64,000 bases of DNA from Dryas octopetala. Its lineage: Eukaryota > Streptophyta > Magnoliopsida > Rosales > Rosaceae. Numbering within the stretch: position 1 is the stretch's first letter; the number at the start of each line of letters is the position of its first letter. Shown here one piece after another: positions 37,172 through 47,722 of this stretch. The translations under genes and the position numbers were made by a program. Below the pieces are notes generated by a model that was not told where the DNA came from, ran no database searches, and saw nothing but the letters and a program-made list of their open reading frames with translations. The stretch lies in assembly GCA_963921425.1 (NCBI GenBank), contig OY992836.1:17997614-18061613 (forward strand), read 5' to 3'.

Positions 37172-37255
37172 TATTACTAATTCACTCTAATTATAACACA
37201 TGTACAATTTTTTAGAATATTATTTAAGATAAACATGAGGTACTAATTTAAAATT

Positions 37256-37736
37256 TAGAAAATTAAGATTAAATACTAAATATCAATAGTTTTTCATTAA
37301 AGCAGCAAGACACTAATTTTTTTTAGTTTAGGTACTAACCTAGAATAAGACATTTTGGATTAGGTCACAAATTAGTTTGTTATACAGTTGTGACTGTCGA
37401 ACAGTTACAGTTGTAATTATCGAACAGTCACAGTTGTGATTGTTTAAAATTTATAAAAAATCAAAATTTTTAAGGGTTTCATACTTTTGATTTAGGTTTA
37501 AGGGATGAAATCCTATAACTCGAAAACTAAACATTAAAGTTTAAGCCTTGCAAATATTGAAAAAACAACAAATTAATAAAAAAGTTATGACTGTTTGACA
37601 GTCACAGCTCGATATAACCATGTTTTTTAAAGTTTGTACTTAAACTGAAATTTAGTACCTAAAGTGAAATTACATAAATGTTTTGGTAGTTAAAATAAAA
37701 AAACATGACAATTTGATACCTAAAGTCAATGGACCT
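37256..37736. mobile_element. MITE family 1 copy (481 bp)
   Basis: Begins TAGAAAATTAAGATTAAATA, ends ...CTAAAGTCAATGGACCT, flanked by TTTAAAATT at 37247-37255 and 37737-37745. The interior matches the host copy at 5074-6286 almost line by line, including the CGAACAGTCACAGTTGTGAT region and ACAGTCACAGCTCGATATAA. Non-coding. Confidence 0.9.
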
Positions 37737-37745
37737 TTTAAAATT

Positions 37746-39253
37746 TGAAGCAAACTTAAAGTACTAAACTGAAATTAACCCATATAAATTCATTGTCTAC
37801 TCATATTATAACAACTTATATTATAACTAGAGGTTCAAAGAGGAAATTAATTTACTTAATTAAAGGGAAATTAATTTAAAAGGTTGAATATTAAGGAAAA
37901 ATTAATTAAAGAAAGAGATGGCAAACCAATTTTTATGGGCGAAAAAGCAAATTTAAAAAATAGATAACAGACCATTAGATGAAAACCAAAACAATCTCAA
38001 CCATTCAAACCCATAAATAAATTTTAAGATTCAAAAACCATTCCGATTTATTTATTATATAAATAAGTAACAATATACAATATTACAGTTTTCAACTTGA
38101 ATTGCATATTACATCATAGAGCTATTATTTAATATTCCTCCTACCCGTGCTTCTCATGCACAAATATTTCCTCTCACTAATAATACAACTCTGTGGTCCC
38201 CCTCCCCAGCAACTCAGCATCATATCCATAATAAAAGAAACATTTGCAGCGAAATAATTCAAGAACAACTCTAAGTAACACATCGCTGTCTCATCTCATA
38301 AATGCGTGCATGCGACGTAAGTACATAGGCATGAGGACAACAATAAACACTAACCAAATTACATTACATCCAACCAAAGATATCATCACCCATTCACCGT
38401 CCTTCTCTCTCTCTCCCTAAGTCTCTAACCACCAAACACACTAGCATATAACAACAACAACAACAATAATATCTAATCCACCATACTCATATTCGAGTCT
38501 TTTCACCATCACATAAACAGTATCTGTTCAGTGAAATTCCATAGGGTTAGGGTTGGGGCTAGGGCTCTATGTTCACATGGCTGGATGCTTTGATAAAATG
38601 GTGATTTGGGCCCCCCTCTGGCAAGTTGCATGATGGAGTGGAGAAGGCGCGTTTTCTCAGTCTCTGCTCGTGCTGAACTTGTACATCAGAAAAAAGAGAG
38701 AACCCCACAAAGGATAAACATGACAAGTAAACAAAAAGGGAGAGGAAAGTGAGAGTTGGACCCCAAAAACACCCAAAGGGGCGTGCAATGTGCACTCTTC
38801 TCTTCATTGGGGCCCTCTGGGATAAACAAATCAAGGCTTTCAATTCGCCACCGCCATCTCATGCTCAGGTGCGGGTGTCACTTTCTCTAAACCCCAAGAA
38901 ATCTATCATTCACCAGACACCCCCACCCACCCTTTATTGGGACATAATGTACCGCACTCTCTTCTTCTCTCCCTACCTTGACAAGAGATAAATATCACAG
39001 ATTCACAAACCATAGCTCTGTTGATTCCAACCTAATCATTGAACAAATACTTCAAGAGGGGTTCAAATTTCTTCCTCTCCACTTTGCTGCTACAATTTTC
39101 AGTACCCCAGATGGAAGCCTCATGTCCTACCATATCCTCAAGCACTGCATGTACACCAAACTTATCCTCCATAACCACATTAACAATTTCTAAGTGACAA
39201 GAAATGATAACGTCAAAGTGATACTACAAACGCTACTGGAACAGACATTGAAC
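37746..39253. other. 3' flank of the bHLH gene and intergenic DNA
   Basis: The portion nearest 39253 (about 38550-39253) is probably the bHLH 3' untranslated region: composition is balanced and no reading frame is convincing. The rest is AT-rich. Confidence 0.4.
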
Positions 39254-40384
39254 TCAGAGAGATTCAAGTCCAAAAGCTTTGGCTTTGAGCTTTAACGATT
39301 TTAAGTAGTTGATTGCTTCATCTAGCACCACAATTGCATCCTTCCCCTTGCAAACAGGAATTATATTCTGCAGAATGTTCACAGTTTGGCGTATTTTTTC
39401 CTTTCTCATCTTCTTCTTGCTGGATAAGGAATCCAATTCTCTTAGCTCATAACTTCTGTTGCAGGCACAACTAGATTCTGCATCATCCTCCAACTCCAAC
39501 AATCTGTTGGGTTTCATGGAACTCGCAGTGTCCATTACAGATGGAACGTCATCATAACATCCACCAAACAGCTTTCGCTTTTTAGTGATTCCACCAGAAC
39601 TAGCAACTTCTTCGGTCCTTCCTTCAAACCAATTTTGGTTATCGTGGACTGTCATTGTGCTAGGCGAATGACCTGTGCTAGTAACTTCATCGTCCTCAGT
39701 AAAATCACTATCATCATCTGAGTAGAGCAAAGCATTCAATTCTTCTGTGTCTTCATGCATCTCACTTTGAACACCAGTTCCAACGTTTCCTTTGAATTCA
39801 TCAGTCAAAACACCAGTTCCATCATTTCCCTTTAATTCATCAGTCAAAACCGCTCCTGAGAGATTTTTCAAATCTCTTTCATTTTGAGGATCATTCCCAT
39901 TCCAATAATAAGCACCATGGTGGTTTGGATTCCAAGAACTACGACACTGCAAAGGAGTTGCTATCCCAGAATTGAAGATCAAATTTCTTTGATCCCCTGA
40001 CTGATTGCTAACAAGGAATCTCTTCTGTTCAAATACAGTGTCTACATTGCGCACCAATGTCTCCCTATGACTTTCATAAGGGCAAGCAGAAAGTTTCTCT
40101 TTGAGAGCAGCGTGTGTAGCAGGCATGAAGGCCTGTCGGATACGGGGCAAGCAATAGAACCAACCGTGAGGTTCATTTGGTCTGCCTACTTGAGGATGGG
40201 GCAACTCAGAAGATGCATATACTGGCAAAGTACCATTTGTCGAAAGCATACTAATGCCAGGGTGTCTATACGCAGAAATGAAGTTCTGTTGCCCCAAGTC
40301 AAGTGGAGCACCCAAGGAATTTGGATCGGGTGGTTGCCAATCGAGATGCAGCTGAGGAACCCAGGTTCCAAAATCTTCACCCAT
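39254..40384 (-). CDS. SAC51-type atypical bHLH transcription factor (bHLH142/143/145 group)
   Basis: The main ORF lies in one exon, 376 residues. An acidic block at 215-241 (ELNALLYSDDDSDF, then EDDEVTSTGHSPS) is the signature of the SAC51 group. The C-terminal HLH (about 326-366; KEKIRQTVNILQNIIPVCKG, VVLDEAINYLKSLKLK) is preceded by a weak basic region, SSKKKMRK, without the His-Glu-Arg of DNA-binding bHLHs, so DNA contact may be non-canonical or through partners. A splice acceptor at 40402-40403 lies 17 bases upstream of the ATG, so the leader is spliced. Residues 179-191 and 192-204 are a tandem 13-residue duplication (VLTDELKGNDGTG / VLTDEFKGNVGTG). In Arabidopsis, SAC51 acts in thermospermine-dependent control of xylem and stem growth. 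Expression is set by the upstream ORF at 40605-40984. Confidence 0.93.
   Translation of the reverse strand: MGEDFGTWVPQLHLDWQPPDPNSLGAPLDLGQQNFISAYRHPGISMLSTNGTLPVYASSELPHPQVGRPNEPHGWFYCLPRIRQAFMPATHAALKEKLSACPYESHRETLVRNVDTVFEQKRFLVSNQSGDQRNLIFNSGIATPLQCRSSWNPNHHGAYYWNGNDPQNERDLKNLSGAVLTDELKGNDGTGVLTDEFKGNVGTGVQSEMHEDTEELNALLYSDDDSDFTEDDEVTSTGHSPSTMTVHDNQNWFEGRTEEVASSGGITKKRKLFGGCYDDVPSVMDTASSMKPNRLLELEDDAESSCACNRSYELRELDSLSSKKKMRKEKIRQTVNILQNIIPVCKGKDAIVVLDEAINYLKSLKLKAKAFGLESL
39773..39850 (-). repeat. 39-bp tandem duplication within the bHLH coding region
   Basis: Two adjacent 39-bp units encode 13-residue repeats differing at Leu/Phe and Asp/Val. The length keeps the frame. It lies just before the conserved acidic block. 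Confidence 0.9.
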
Positions 40385-40604
40385 CCAACCAAATCAACTA
40401 CCTAAGAAAGACACAAAATAAACATTTTTAACAACTTAGAGAAAAATCAAAAACAACAAATAATGATCCATTAAGTGGACAATGTAAAACATACCAGAAG
40501 GACGTATGTACAACTAGAAATAGCTGATTAATGTCTCTCTTTCAGCAACAATGAAATAAACTACAAACTCCAGCTTAACTTGAACACAAAAGCACTGAAT
40601 TTAT

Positions 40605-40763
40605 CTACGTAACAGGTTTCAACAGATGTCGAAAATATTCAGCCTGGAAAATCCCAAGAATCATATTAGGCATCATCAAACATTATCAAGCATGGCCCAA
40701 ACAAAAACATTATCGAGCAGGGAAAAAGAACAAGGATCTAAGGAAAATGAACCAATTGAAAAA

Positions 40764-40794
<31 letters not shown>

Positions 40795-40984
40795 TTAGAT
40801 CGAGGCATCTGATGCTTTTTTAAAAGTCTTGGTTACAAGGGCTAAATTTTCATTGTCTCACCTGGCAATCCTGGAGAGGTTGAAAGCATGCTATAACTCT
40901 AACAATTATGGTGGCGCTCCCATCAATCCCATTTTCATGTTTCAATGCCCGAAATCTTGTTTGACTTGCTGCTTGGCACACCAT
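40605..40984 (-). CDS. Conserved upstream ORF of the SAC51-type gene (CPuORF38 class), 53 residues
   Basis: Read on the minus strand, ATG at 40984 opens MVCQAASQTRFRALKHENGI, continues with GSATIIVRVIACFQPLQDCQ and reaches a GT donor at 40861. The next exon begins at 40643 after an AG and adds AEYFRHLLKPVT then TAG (stop ends at 40605). The exons are 123 and 39 bases; the intron (40644-40861) has an (AT)n tract. Length and sequence match the highly conserved uORF of SAC51 transcripts as I know it. In Arabidopsis this peptide-coding uORF represses translation of the main ORF, and thermospermine relieves the block. The stop lies about 220 bases of genomic DNA (with a second leader intron, 40402-40494) upstream of the bHLH ATG. 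Role is from family knowledge; sequence identity is seen directly. Confidence 0.94.
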
Positions 40985-41899
40985 AACTAAGCTAGTTCCC
41001 AGCACTTGAATATTTTGGGGGAAAAATAAAAGAAAAACAGTCTTCCAAAGCACAACAATTTCAACACAAAGTGAAACCCGAACAAAGTTTGAGCTGATTG
41101 ATTGCAAAGAACAAGAGACTGAACCAGCAAAACGAATGGAGTTGGCGGATCACCAAGAAGCAACAGAACAAATACGAAAAGGGTCTGTGATGTTAAGCTT
41201 ACCCAACTAAAAGAAAATGAAAATGGACTGAAACAGAAATTCAGGAAAGGTTTTGGGTTTGGATTCAGCTAATCTGACGGACATAACAAGGAACGACAAT
41301 GAAGAAAGTGGATCCCATGGAAAATAGCAGGTAAAAGAGGCCGAGAAAATTGAAGGGTATTTCACTATTCTCTATTGGGTATTCAGTAAACAAGAACAAT
41401 TACAGAATAACTCTACAATACAGGTTCAAAGAGATGACTTTGCGGAAAACATCAACAGAGAGACTCAGCCACCACCGCATGCTGTTCTGGTCTTACCCAC
41501 AGACAAATATATAGACCTCCGCCACTCTTCCTCAAGCCCCTGCAAATGGTACAAGTCTATCAGATACTGCTTTTTGCTATTTCAATTTGGTTTTTGCTAA
41601 GGCAGCGTTTGGCTGCTCAGAATTTAGTTGTTGAAGTCTCAACAAAACGAAACAAGAGATCCAAATGTTTGGCCTTTTTGTCGAATTTTCCTTTTCACTT
41701 TCCTGGGAACCAAACGGAAACTCAAATGGAAATTCCTAAAACCAGAATGAAATCGAAGACAACAGAGCAGAGTCTGCGAAGAGGAATAACTTACAGTGAA
41801 CAAAAACGAATCCCAGAGCGAGATTGCTTAAGCCGTGCGTGAGAGACCGAGATCGAACACAGCACTTAATAAGCTTTCAGGAGAAGCAGAGGGAAGTGG

Positions 41900-41933
<34 letters not shown>

Positions 41934-42000
41934 AGAATGCAGGCAGATACAGTCAAAGGCTAAACGTGGGGAGAACACGGACGCTGAGATTATATAGAAA
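40985..42000 (-). promoter_or_regulatory. SAC51-type gene leader and promoter region
   Basis: Upstream of the conserved uORF on the minus strand. It holds further short upstream ATGs, a (GA)14 tract at 41902-41930 (CT-rich on the gene's strand) typical of plant leaders, and probably one more leader intron whose borders I cannot fix. Transcription start not located. Confidence 0.45.
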
Positions 42001-42434
42001 TTAATTGTACAGAAATGTCCCTGGTTGGGGGATCAAATTTTATTTTTCTTTGAAGAAAAAACTAGAAATTAGAAAAATAAAATATAAATAAAATTGGGAT
42101 TTTTGTGCTTTTCCATGGGGGCATGACCGCGTGGGTGGTTTTATCGTATCGCCTGGGCTAGCGTTGGTCATTAGTCAATGGCTGTATTTGCACAGTTGAC
42201 CATGTGGTTGGGTTCGAACCAAGCCACTAAACTCTGGTTGGCTTCGGTTTCAGTGTTGGGACGGTTTTCTACTGCACCGCACCACGAGGTCCACGAGTCT
42301 TGCTCCTCTTCTTCGGGGATATCATCATTTTCTATCTGAAATTCCCACAATACCCTCCTAATTTTATTTAGATGACAAGGTATGTCCTTCGGAAATTTCA
42401 CTAAATTACCCTTCCCAAATCCAATATTGGTTTT

Positions 42435-42636
42435 AAATAATGCTATACTTACCACATTTCTTATACCACATTTTTATACCATCTCACGTGTCATTACTTT
42501 ATTGGACAGAGTTTTTCTTTTTCTTTTTGGGTTTTTATTTTTATTTTTTAGTATCTAATGTATGAATGCCATGTAAGTTGCCACATAAGGTGGTATGAAA
42601 TTATGGTATAAAAATGTGGTATATCTAGCACTACTG
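42435..42636. mobile_element. MITE family 2 copy (202 bp)
   Basis: Ends AAATAATGCTATACTTACCA and ...TATCTAGCACTACTG. Flanks ATTGGTTTT (42426-42434) and ATTTGTTTT (42637-42645) match at 8 of 9 bases. The sequence closely follows the copy at 36971. Confidence 0.85.
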
Positions 42637-42645
42637 ATTTGTTTT

Positions 42646-44914
42646 TTTACCCTACACTCCAAACTTTATGACTCTTTTGGCACATGAAAAATACTCAATT
42701 ACCCTTATATAAATACTTTACCAAATGCCTTAACAAGAATAAAGTTTTATTCTTGGCAAAAAAAAAAAAGAATAAAGTTTTATTCATCTTGTTCATCTTG
42801 AATGAGCATATATGAATTTGTTGAGGTTTAAGTTCTGATTTGCTCATATAGGTTTGATGAAATTATAGAGTTGAAAGATTCGAAATTAGGATCGATATTT
42901 TAGTCGACGTTATAGCCAATTTTAATTCACACTTGTGATGTTGCAACTCGTTCTTGTTGACCTATTTGTCATATGTTCCTCTTTAAACACATTTTTGATC
43001 GACTTATTTTTTTGTTCATGTTCATCTTCTCCCACCTTTTTACAAGTTTTTGTTAAAGTCGATTTTTAGTCGATATTTGTCGACCACTTTGTCAACTTAA
43101 AAGGGTATTTTGGTCCAAAAAGTGATCGAGTTATTATTGTAAATATTTAGAGCAAAGTATTAAAAAGTAGTGTTGGTATTAAAGAAGGTTATTTAGTGAA
43201 GTTTCTCTTTTCATTTCAGTAAATGATAGCTTCTATTAATATTATACTTCCTAATTTTAGTATAATTTTAATTTAGTTGTATTAAGAGGAGGAGAGGTTA
43301 GGGTGACCAAAGAAAGAAGACAAATAAATGCTCTTATCACAGGTGTATCATAAATTCATAAGAAGATTAAAAGTTTTTTAAGAGATTATTTTTTCATCAA
43401 CAACTATTGTTTATGAATTTGTAATTAGAATCTTCTCCCACTAAAGGGAGAATGAGTATCATTCATTATACCAGATGGTCATTAATAATTTCTTAAGAGA
43501 TAATTAAAGATATCAAGAGATATAATGTAGGATGAAATTTCATATTGTAATTCAATAGAACGTTATCCATCTATTTTTTAAAATCTTTATTCAATAATCA
43601 TGCTTAGATAGAAAGTTAAACATGCAATTGTTTTAATATTTTAAGCATATCTCGTAAAACAATTTAAAAATAAAATCCATCAATTAAATTCAATAATCCA
43701 AAACATTTTTGCTAGTAAACATTGAGACTAATTGACATCCATTTTTCACGAAAGAGTCATATATATCATATGTAATTGAGATTCCTATGTTTCTCATAAT
43801 ATGAGGATCTCAAGTGTTCAATGTGCAAATATCTCATGTTAATTCCACGTGTATGAGCTATAATTATTTACACAATCACTTAATTGCACACAATTTATAA
43901 GAAAAAAGTTTTTTTTAGACAATTATTATGCGCCGAGGTTTGGTTGTATAGAAAACTTTTTACAAGAGATGTATATACAACAACAATTGGTAGTTATATA
44001 TACATATGTTAGACTGTTAGTGTCGCCACACACAGCAAACAGATGCCGCGACGTTCACCATCAAAAACTTGAGCTCAATTCAATCATTTATCTTGAGAAG
44101 GAGAACCACTTCCATTCCACAATTTAGATGACAACATGAATTCAAATTTAGGGGTCTTTCACTTCTCTGTATGTCTACAATTACTGTGAAATGATGCGTA
44201 GAGGGCAAAAGGGATGGTAAAAAAAAGAAAGGAAAAGGTAAATTAGGCAATATATATACATACAGATTTTATAAGATAAAAAGGGATGGTATCCAATGTT
44301 TTACATGAACACCAATTATTTGAAGCTTGACCATTCAAACCATGAATTATAGATGCATAATGGGGTCCCACTGATCTTGATTGGGTATGTGATACCTTTT
44401 ATAGTCTCATACTTGTCCAACTGACATTGCATATATGATGTATCTCTTTGCTCCTATTATCCATCAATGGCTACTTTGGGTTGGGGGTTAAAAGGCCAAT
44501 ACTCAATAGGGCTAGACCCCGCCATAGAGAATCAATAATACTTTTCATTGATGTGATACATGGATGTGCCTCAACCATCAAAGTAGCCATCAATGTTTTG
44601 CCTAAACCAAGAGTGAAGAGTCGGGTGTATTTGATTAATCTTAATCGGCATATGATTTTCAATATATTATCTACACATGATGTGTTTATTTGTCTGTATT
44701 GGTTTTCCAATAGTATTAAATCTAATTTTTAAATATGTTGTTCTTCAATTGTCATTTGTCCCTTGTAATAATTGAATTCTTAAAAAATGAGTTTTAACAT
44801 TTTATAAAATATGCATTGCTTTGATATATCTAAAAATTATCTTTTATGGATATTCAAAATAAAAGGAGCGTTTTAGAACTAATTAATTAGTAAGATAATA
44901 TAACGATAACCATC
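42646..44914. other. Intergenic, no gene seen
   Basis: AT-rich. A 94-codon open frame at 44448-44732 has no recognisable features and is probably chance. No element borders resolved. Confidence 0.45.
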
Positions 44915-45236
44915 ATTTTTAGTCAACTACACAATGTAATTTCATGATCCAAACCGTTTATTTTTTAGATTCTCATTTAAAGATCATCTTTGTAAAAAAT
45001 CAACAAAATTGAAAATCGTTTAATCAACTATTAGTAAGTTAATTGTAATAATGTAAATGGACGAACATAAGTTTTTCAATAAAATATAAAATGATTGTAA
45101 TCATAATCAAATGGCTAAATTATTTCTGATTTGATTGATTTTTTTCAAGGTTGATCATTAAATGAAGATCTTAAAATATGAACGGTTTAGATCATGAGAC
45201 TATATTGTACACTGGGTCCAAAATAGTAGTTAGCAC
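44915..45236. mobile_element. Inverted-repeat element, TSD not resolved
   Basis: Left arm TCATGATCCAAACCGTTTAT with flanking 'ACCATCATTTTTAGTC'; right arm carries the complement (ATGAACGGTTTAGATCATGA and CCAAAATAGTAGTTAG). Internal arms also contain AAGATCATCTTTGTAAAAAA and its partner. The same internal blocks occur in 47284-47713, so the two are distant relatives. I could not match a target-site duplication. Confidence 0.6.
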
Positions 45237-45324
45237 AGTATTATTTTATTAACTGGTTAGTTCTAGAGTATTTTTATCCAAAATTAATATTAAAGTAGTT
45301 TGAAAACCTAAACGGACAACTAAG

Positions 45325-45425
45325 GTAAAAGCTTGTAACTCTAGTGATTTCATACACTCAATCTCAAAATTTGAATTCTCTTTTCCTCGTTGATTTATCT
45401 TGTAACAAAATAAAATAAAAAAATA
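45325..45425 (+). mobile_element. Possible tRNA-derived SINE fragment
   Basis: GTAACTCTAGTGATTTCA and CTCAAAATTTGAATTCTC resemble A- and B-box regions and match the pattern at 21283-21400. An A-rich run (AAAATAAAATAAAAAAAT) follows, as in SINE tails. Tentative. Confidence 0.35.
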
Positions 45426-47274
45426 AGAAACCAAAGCGCAAAGTTATCAAATCAGCCTTTATTACTTAATTGATCCGCGAGTTGTCATCCCTTAAACATT
45501 CAACCAATGAATGAGACTAGGATTCACAAAATGTGATTATGCGAAGTAAAATGTGGCCGGGTTTATAAGTAAAAGCCTCTTTTTAATTTATTTGGTTGAT
45601 TAGTGAACAAATGCAATATGTGTAGTAATCTAGCTTGTCAATTTGTGTATTTGGCATGTCACCATTGACAAGTTGACAAGCAATTGAGCCATCACTTTGA
45701 CAATATTTGTTAGATACATACATGTGAAAAATAAATAAACTAATTATATGGCAAATATATGTTTTCTTTTACTTATCAGAATACTTCATCATAAGTATCA
45801 AATTGACCCTGACCAAAATATAAAATATAAAATTCACATGTCTTTAAAAATACTTTATTTGATGTTATCATAGGATTCTAATTTAATCTGCGACTGTCTT
45901 TGAGTAACCAGACCAAACAGGGCCTTCAATATTAAAAAAATTATTAAAAAAAAAAAAAAAAGTGGAGCAAGAGAGCCTATGCCCTGGTCCCCTATTGTAG
46001 TGCAGTGAGCTAGTCGGCAAGGTGTGGTTCTACTTAAAAAATAATATAAAACTAGACCCATCAATAAAAAAAGGAAAAAAAGAAAGGTAGACCCATGATT
46101 TGATCACCTGAAAGAGATCTAATGCACAGGTAGGAAAATCCATGGCACCCAATTTTATATGAATTTTGAGGGTTTTTAATTGATAATAATATACATACTT
46201 TCATGCCCTCTTGTTTGGAGTGGAGGGAACAATGGCCACGCCCAATCAAGTCCCTCCCCTCCCCTCCCCTCCCAATCTCATTGGGTCTACCCTTTTGGTG
46301 GCACTGAAACACTCTTCCTTGTACAAAATACAAATGAGATGTAAAGCAAAGATTCTTTTGTTAAATAATGTTGGTCTCTTATATTTTGTTAGATTGTTAA
46401 TTCAATTCTCATATTCAGTTAAAAAAAAAAAAAGAGTTCGCCTATGATTCAAATAATATAATTAAGAATTAATAAAATATTAAAGTGCGTTTATATATCA
46501 TATAGTGTTCGTATAGTAAAATTTTTTAAAAATAAACATAGTCAATTGTTTAGATTCAATTTAAACGTTTTATGTTAATAGACTGTTTCCCTGTAAAACA
46601 TTTTCATTCCCTTGTTCAATGAATCAATGTTCATCTAAAAAGAACAAGTATTTTAAAAAAAGAAAAGAAAGATTGCTTTCCTCCGCACGTCTTATGTGTT
46701 ATTTAATCATCATAGCCACTTTAAATGTGCAGGAAATTTCATATCTTCTGTCTTTGAAGAATAAGAAAATGCTGAATGGTGGTTGTGGATTGACCACTTG
46801 ACTAAAGTCTTTTAACACTTTTTCACTTTCTTTTTTAAGGGTTTTTAAAGTTCAAGCGTAGCTGCTTGCCCACCAAGAAGAAAGGAATGGATGATTCTGT
46901 GTAACGCACAAATGCTAAATATTCACTATTTGAGTTAGAGTAATCACAGCTAGTGGACCCTCCACATAAATATTCTGTGGGTGTTATTTGCTTTAAAATA
47001 ATTTATTTACATATTATCTTAATGAAGTAATTTTTTTATTACATAAGAGGAAATCCAATCCTTAACTTCTTTTTTTCTTCTTAAAATTGAACTAAATTCA
47101 TAAAAAAAAAAATAAAAAAAAAAAACTAAGAAGTAGATACATCTTCAATAAGGAAATAATAGAGCCAACTTGTCTTTGTTCCAACCCACGACATAACATC
47201 CGATATTGAGAGAGCACTTAGCTTACTAATAGACTTGCTTACTGTAACCGCAAAGAAAGAACGGTTTTATCTAT
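45426..47274. other. Intergenic, no gene seen
   Basis: AT-rich. A short (CTCCC)n run lies at 46252-46273. No coding sequence recognised. Confidence 0.45.
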
Positions 47275-47283
47275 TTTTTCCTG

Positions 47284-47713
47284 GGACAATGCATGCCTCG
47301 GTCTGGGGTTGGAGGAGTTCCTCAGTCCCTACTTTAAAAACTCATCGTTCGGCTGTGTCGATTCAAGATCATAACCGTTTATTGTTTAGATCACCTATTT
47401 AAGATCATCTTTGTAAAAAATCAACTCAATCGAAAATCGTTTGGTCATATAATTGTTATCAAATAAATGGAATAAATGGACGATTTGGTGAATAAACCAC
47501 TCTTTAAATACAAACTGTCCATTTATTTTATTTATTCGTTAACAGTTATATGACCAAATGATTTTCGATTGAATTGATTTTTTACAGAGATGACCTCGAA
47601 TAGGTAATCTAAAAAATAAACGGTTTCGATCTTAAGTCAGCACGGCCGAACGGTGAGTTTTTACGGCCCGGACTGAGGAACTCCTCCACCCCGGACTGAG
47701 GCAAGCATTTTTC
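47284..47713. mobile_element. Mutator-like MITE, 430 bp, 9-bp TSD
   Basis: Left end GGACAATGCATGCCTCGGTC, right end ...GAGGCAAGCATTTTTC. The inverted arms extend nearly to the centre (GGAGGAGTTCCTCAGTCC, GTTCGGC, AAAATCGTTTGGTCATAT and complements). TTTTTCCTG flanks both sides (47275-47283 and 47714-47722). Confidence 0.87.
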
Positions 47714-47722
47714 TTTTTCCTG

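Noticed and set aside
42180-42240. GGTTCGAACC, a possible tRNA B box
   Set aside because: No A box, acceptor stem or cloverleaf could be drawn around it.
45957-46045. Balanced-composition stretch that might be a SINE or TRIM end
   Set aside because: No A/B boxes or terminal structure; left unassigned.
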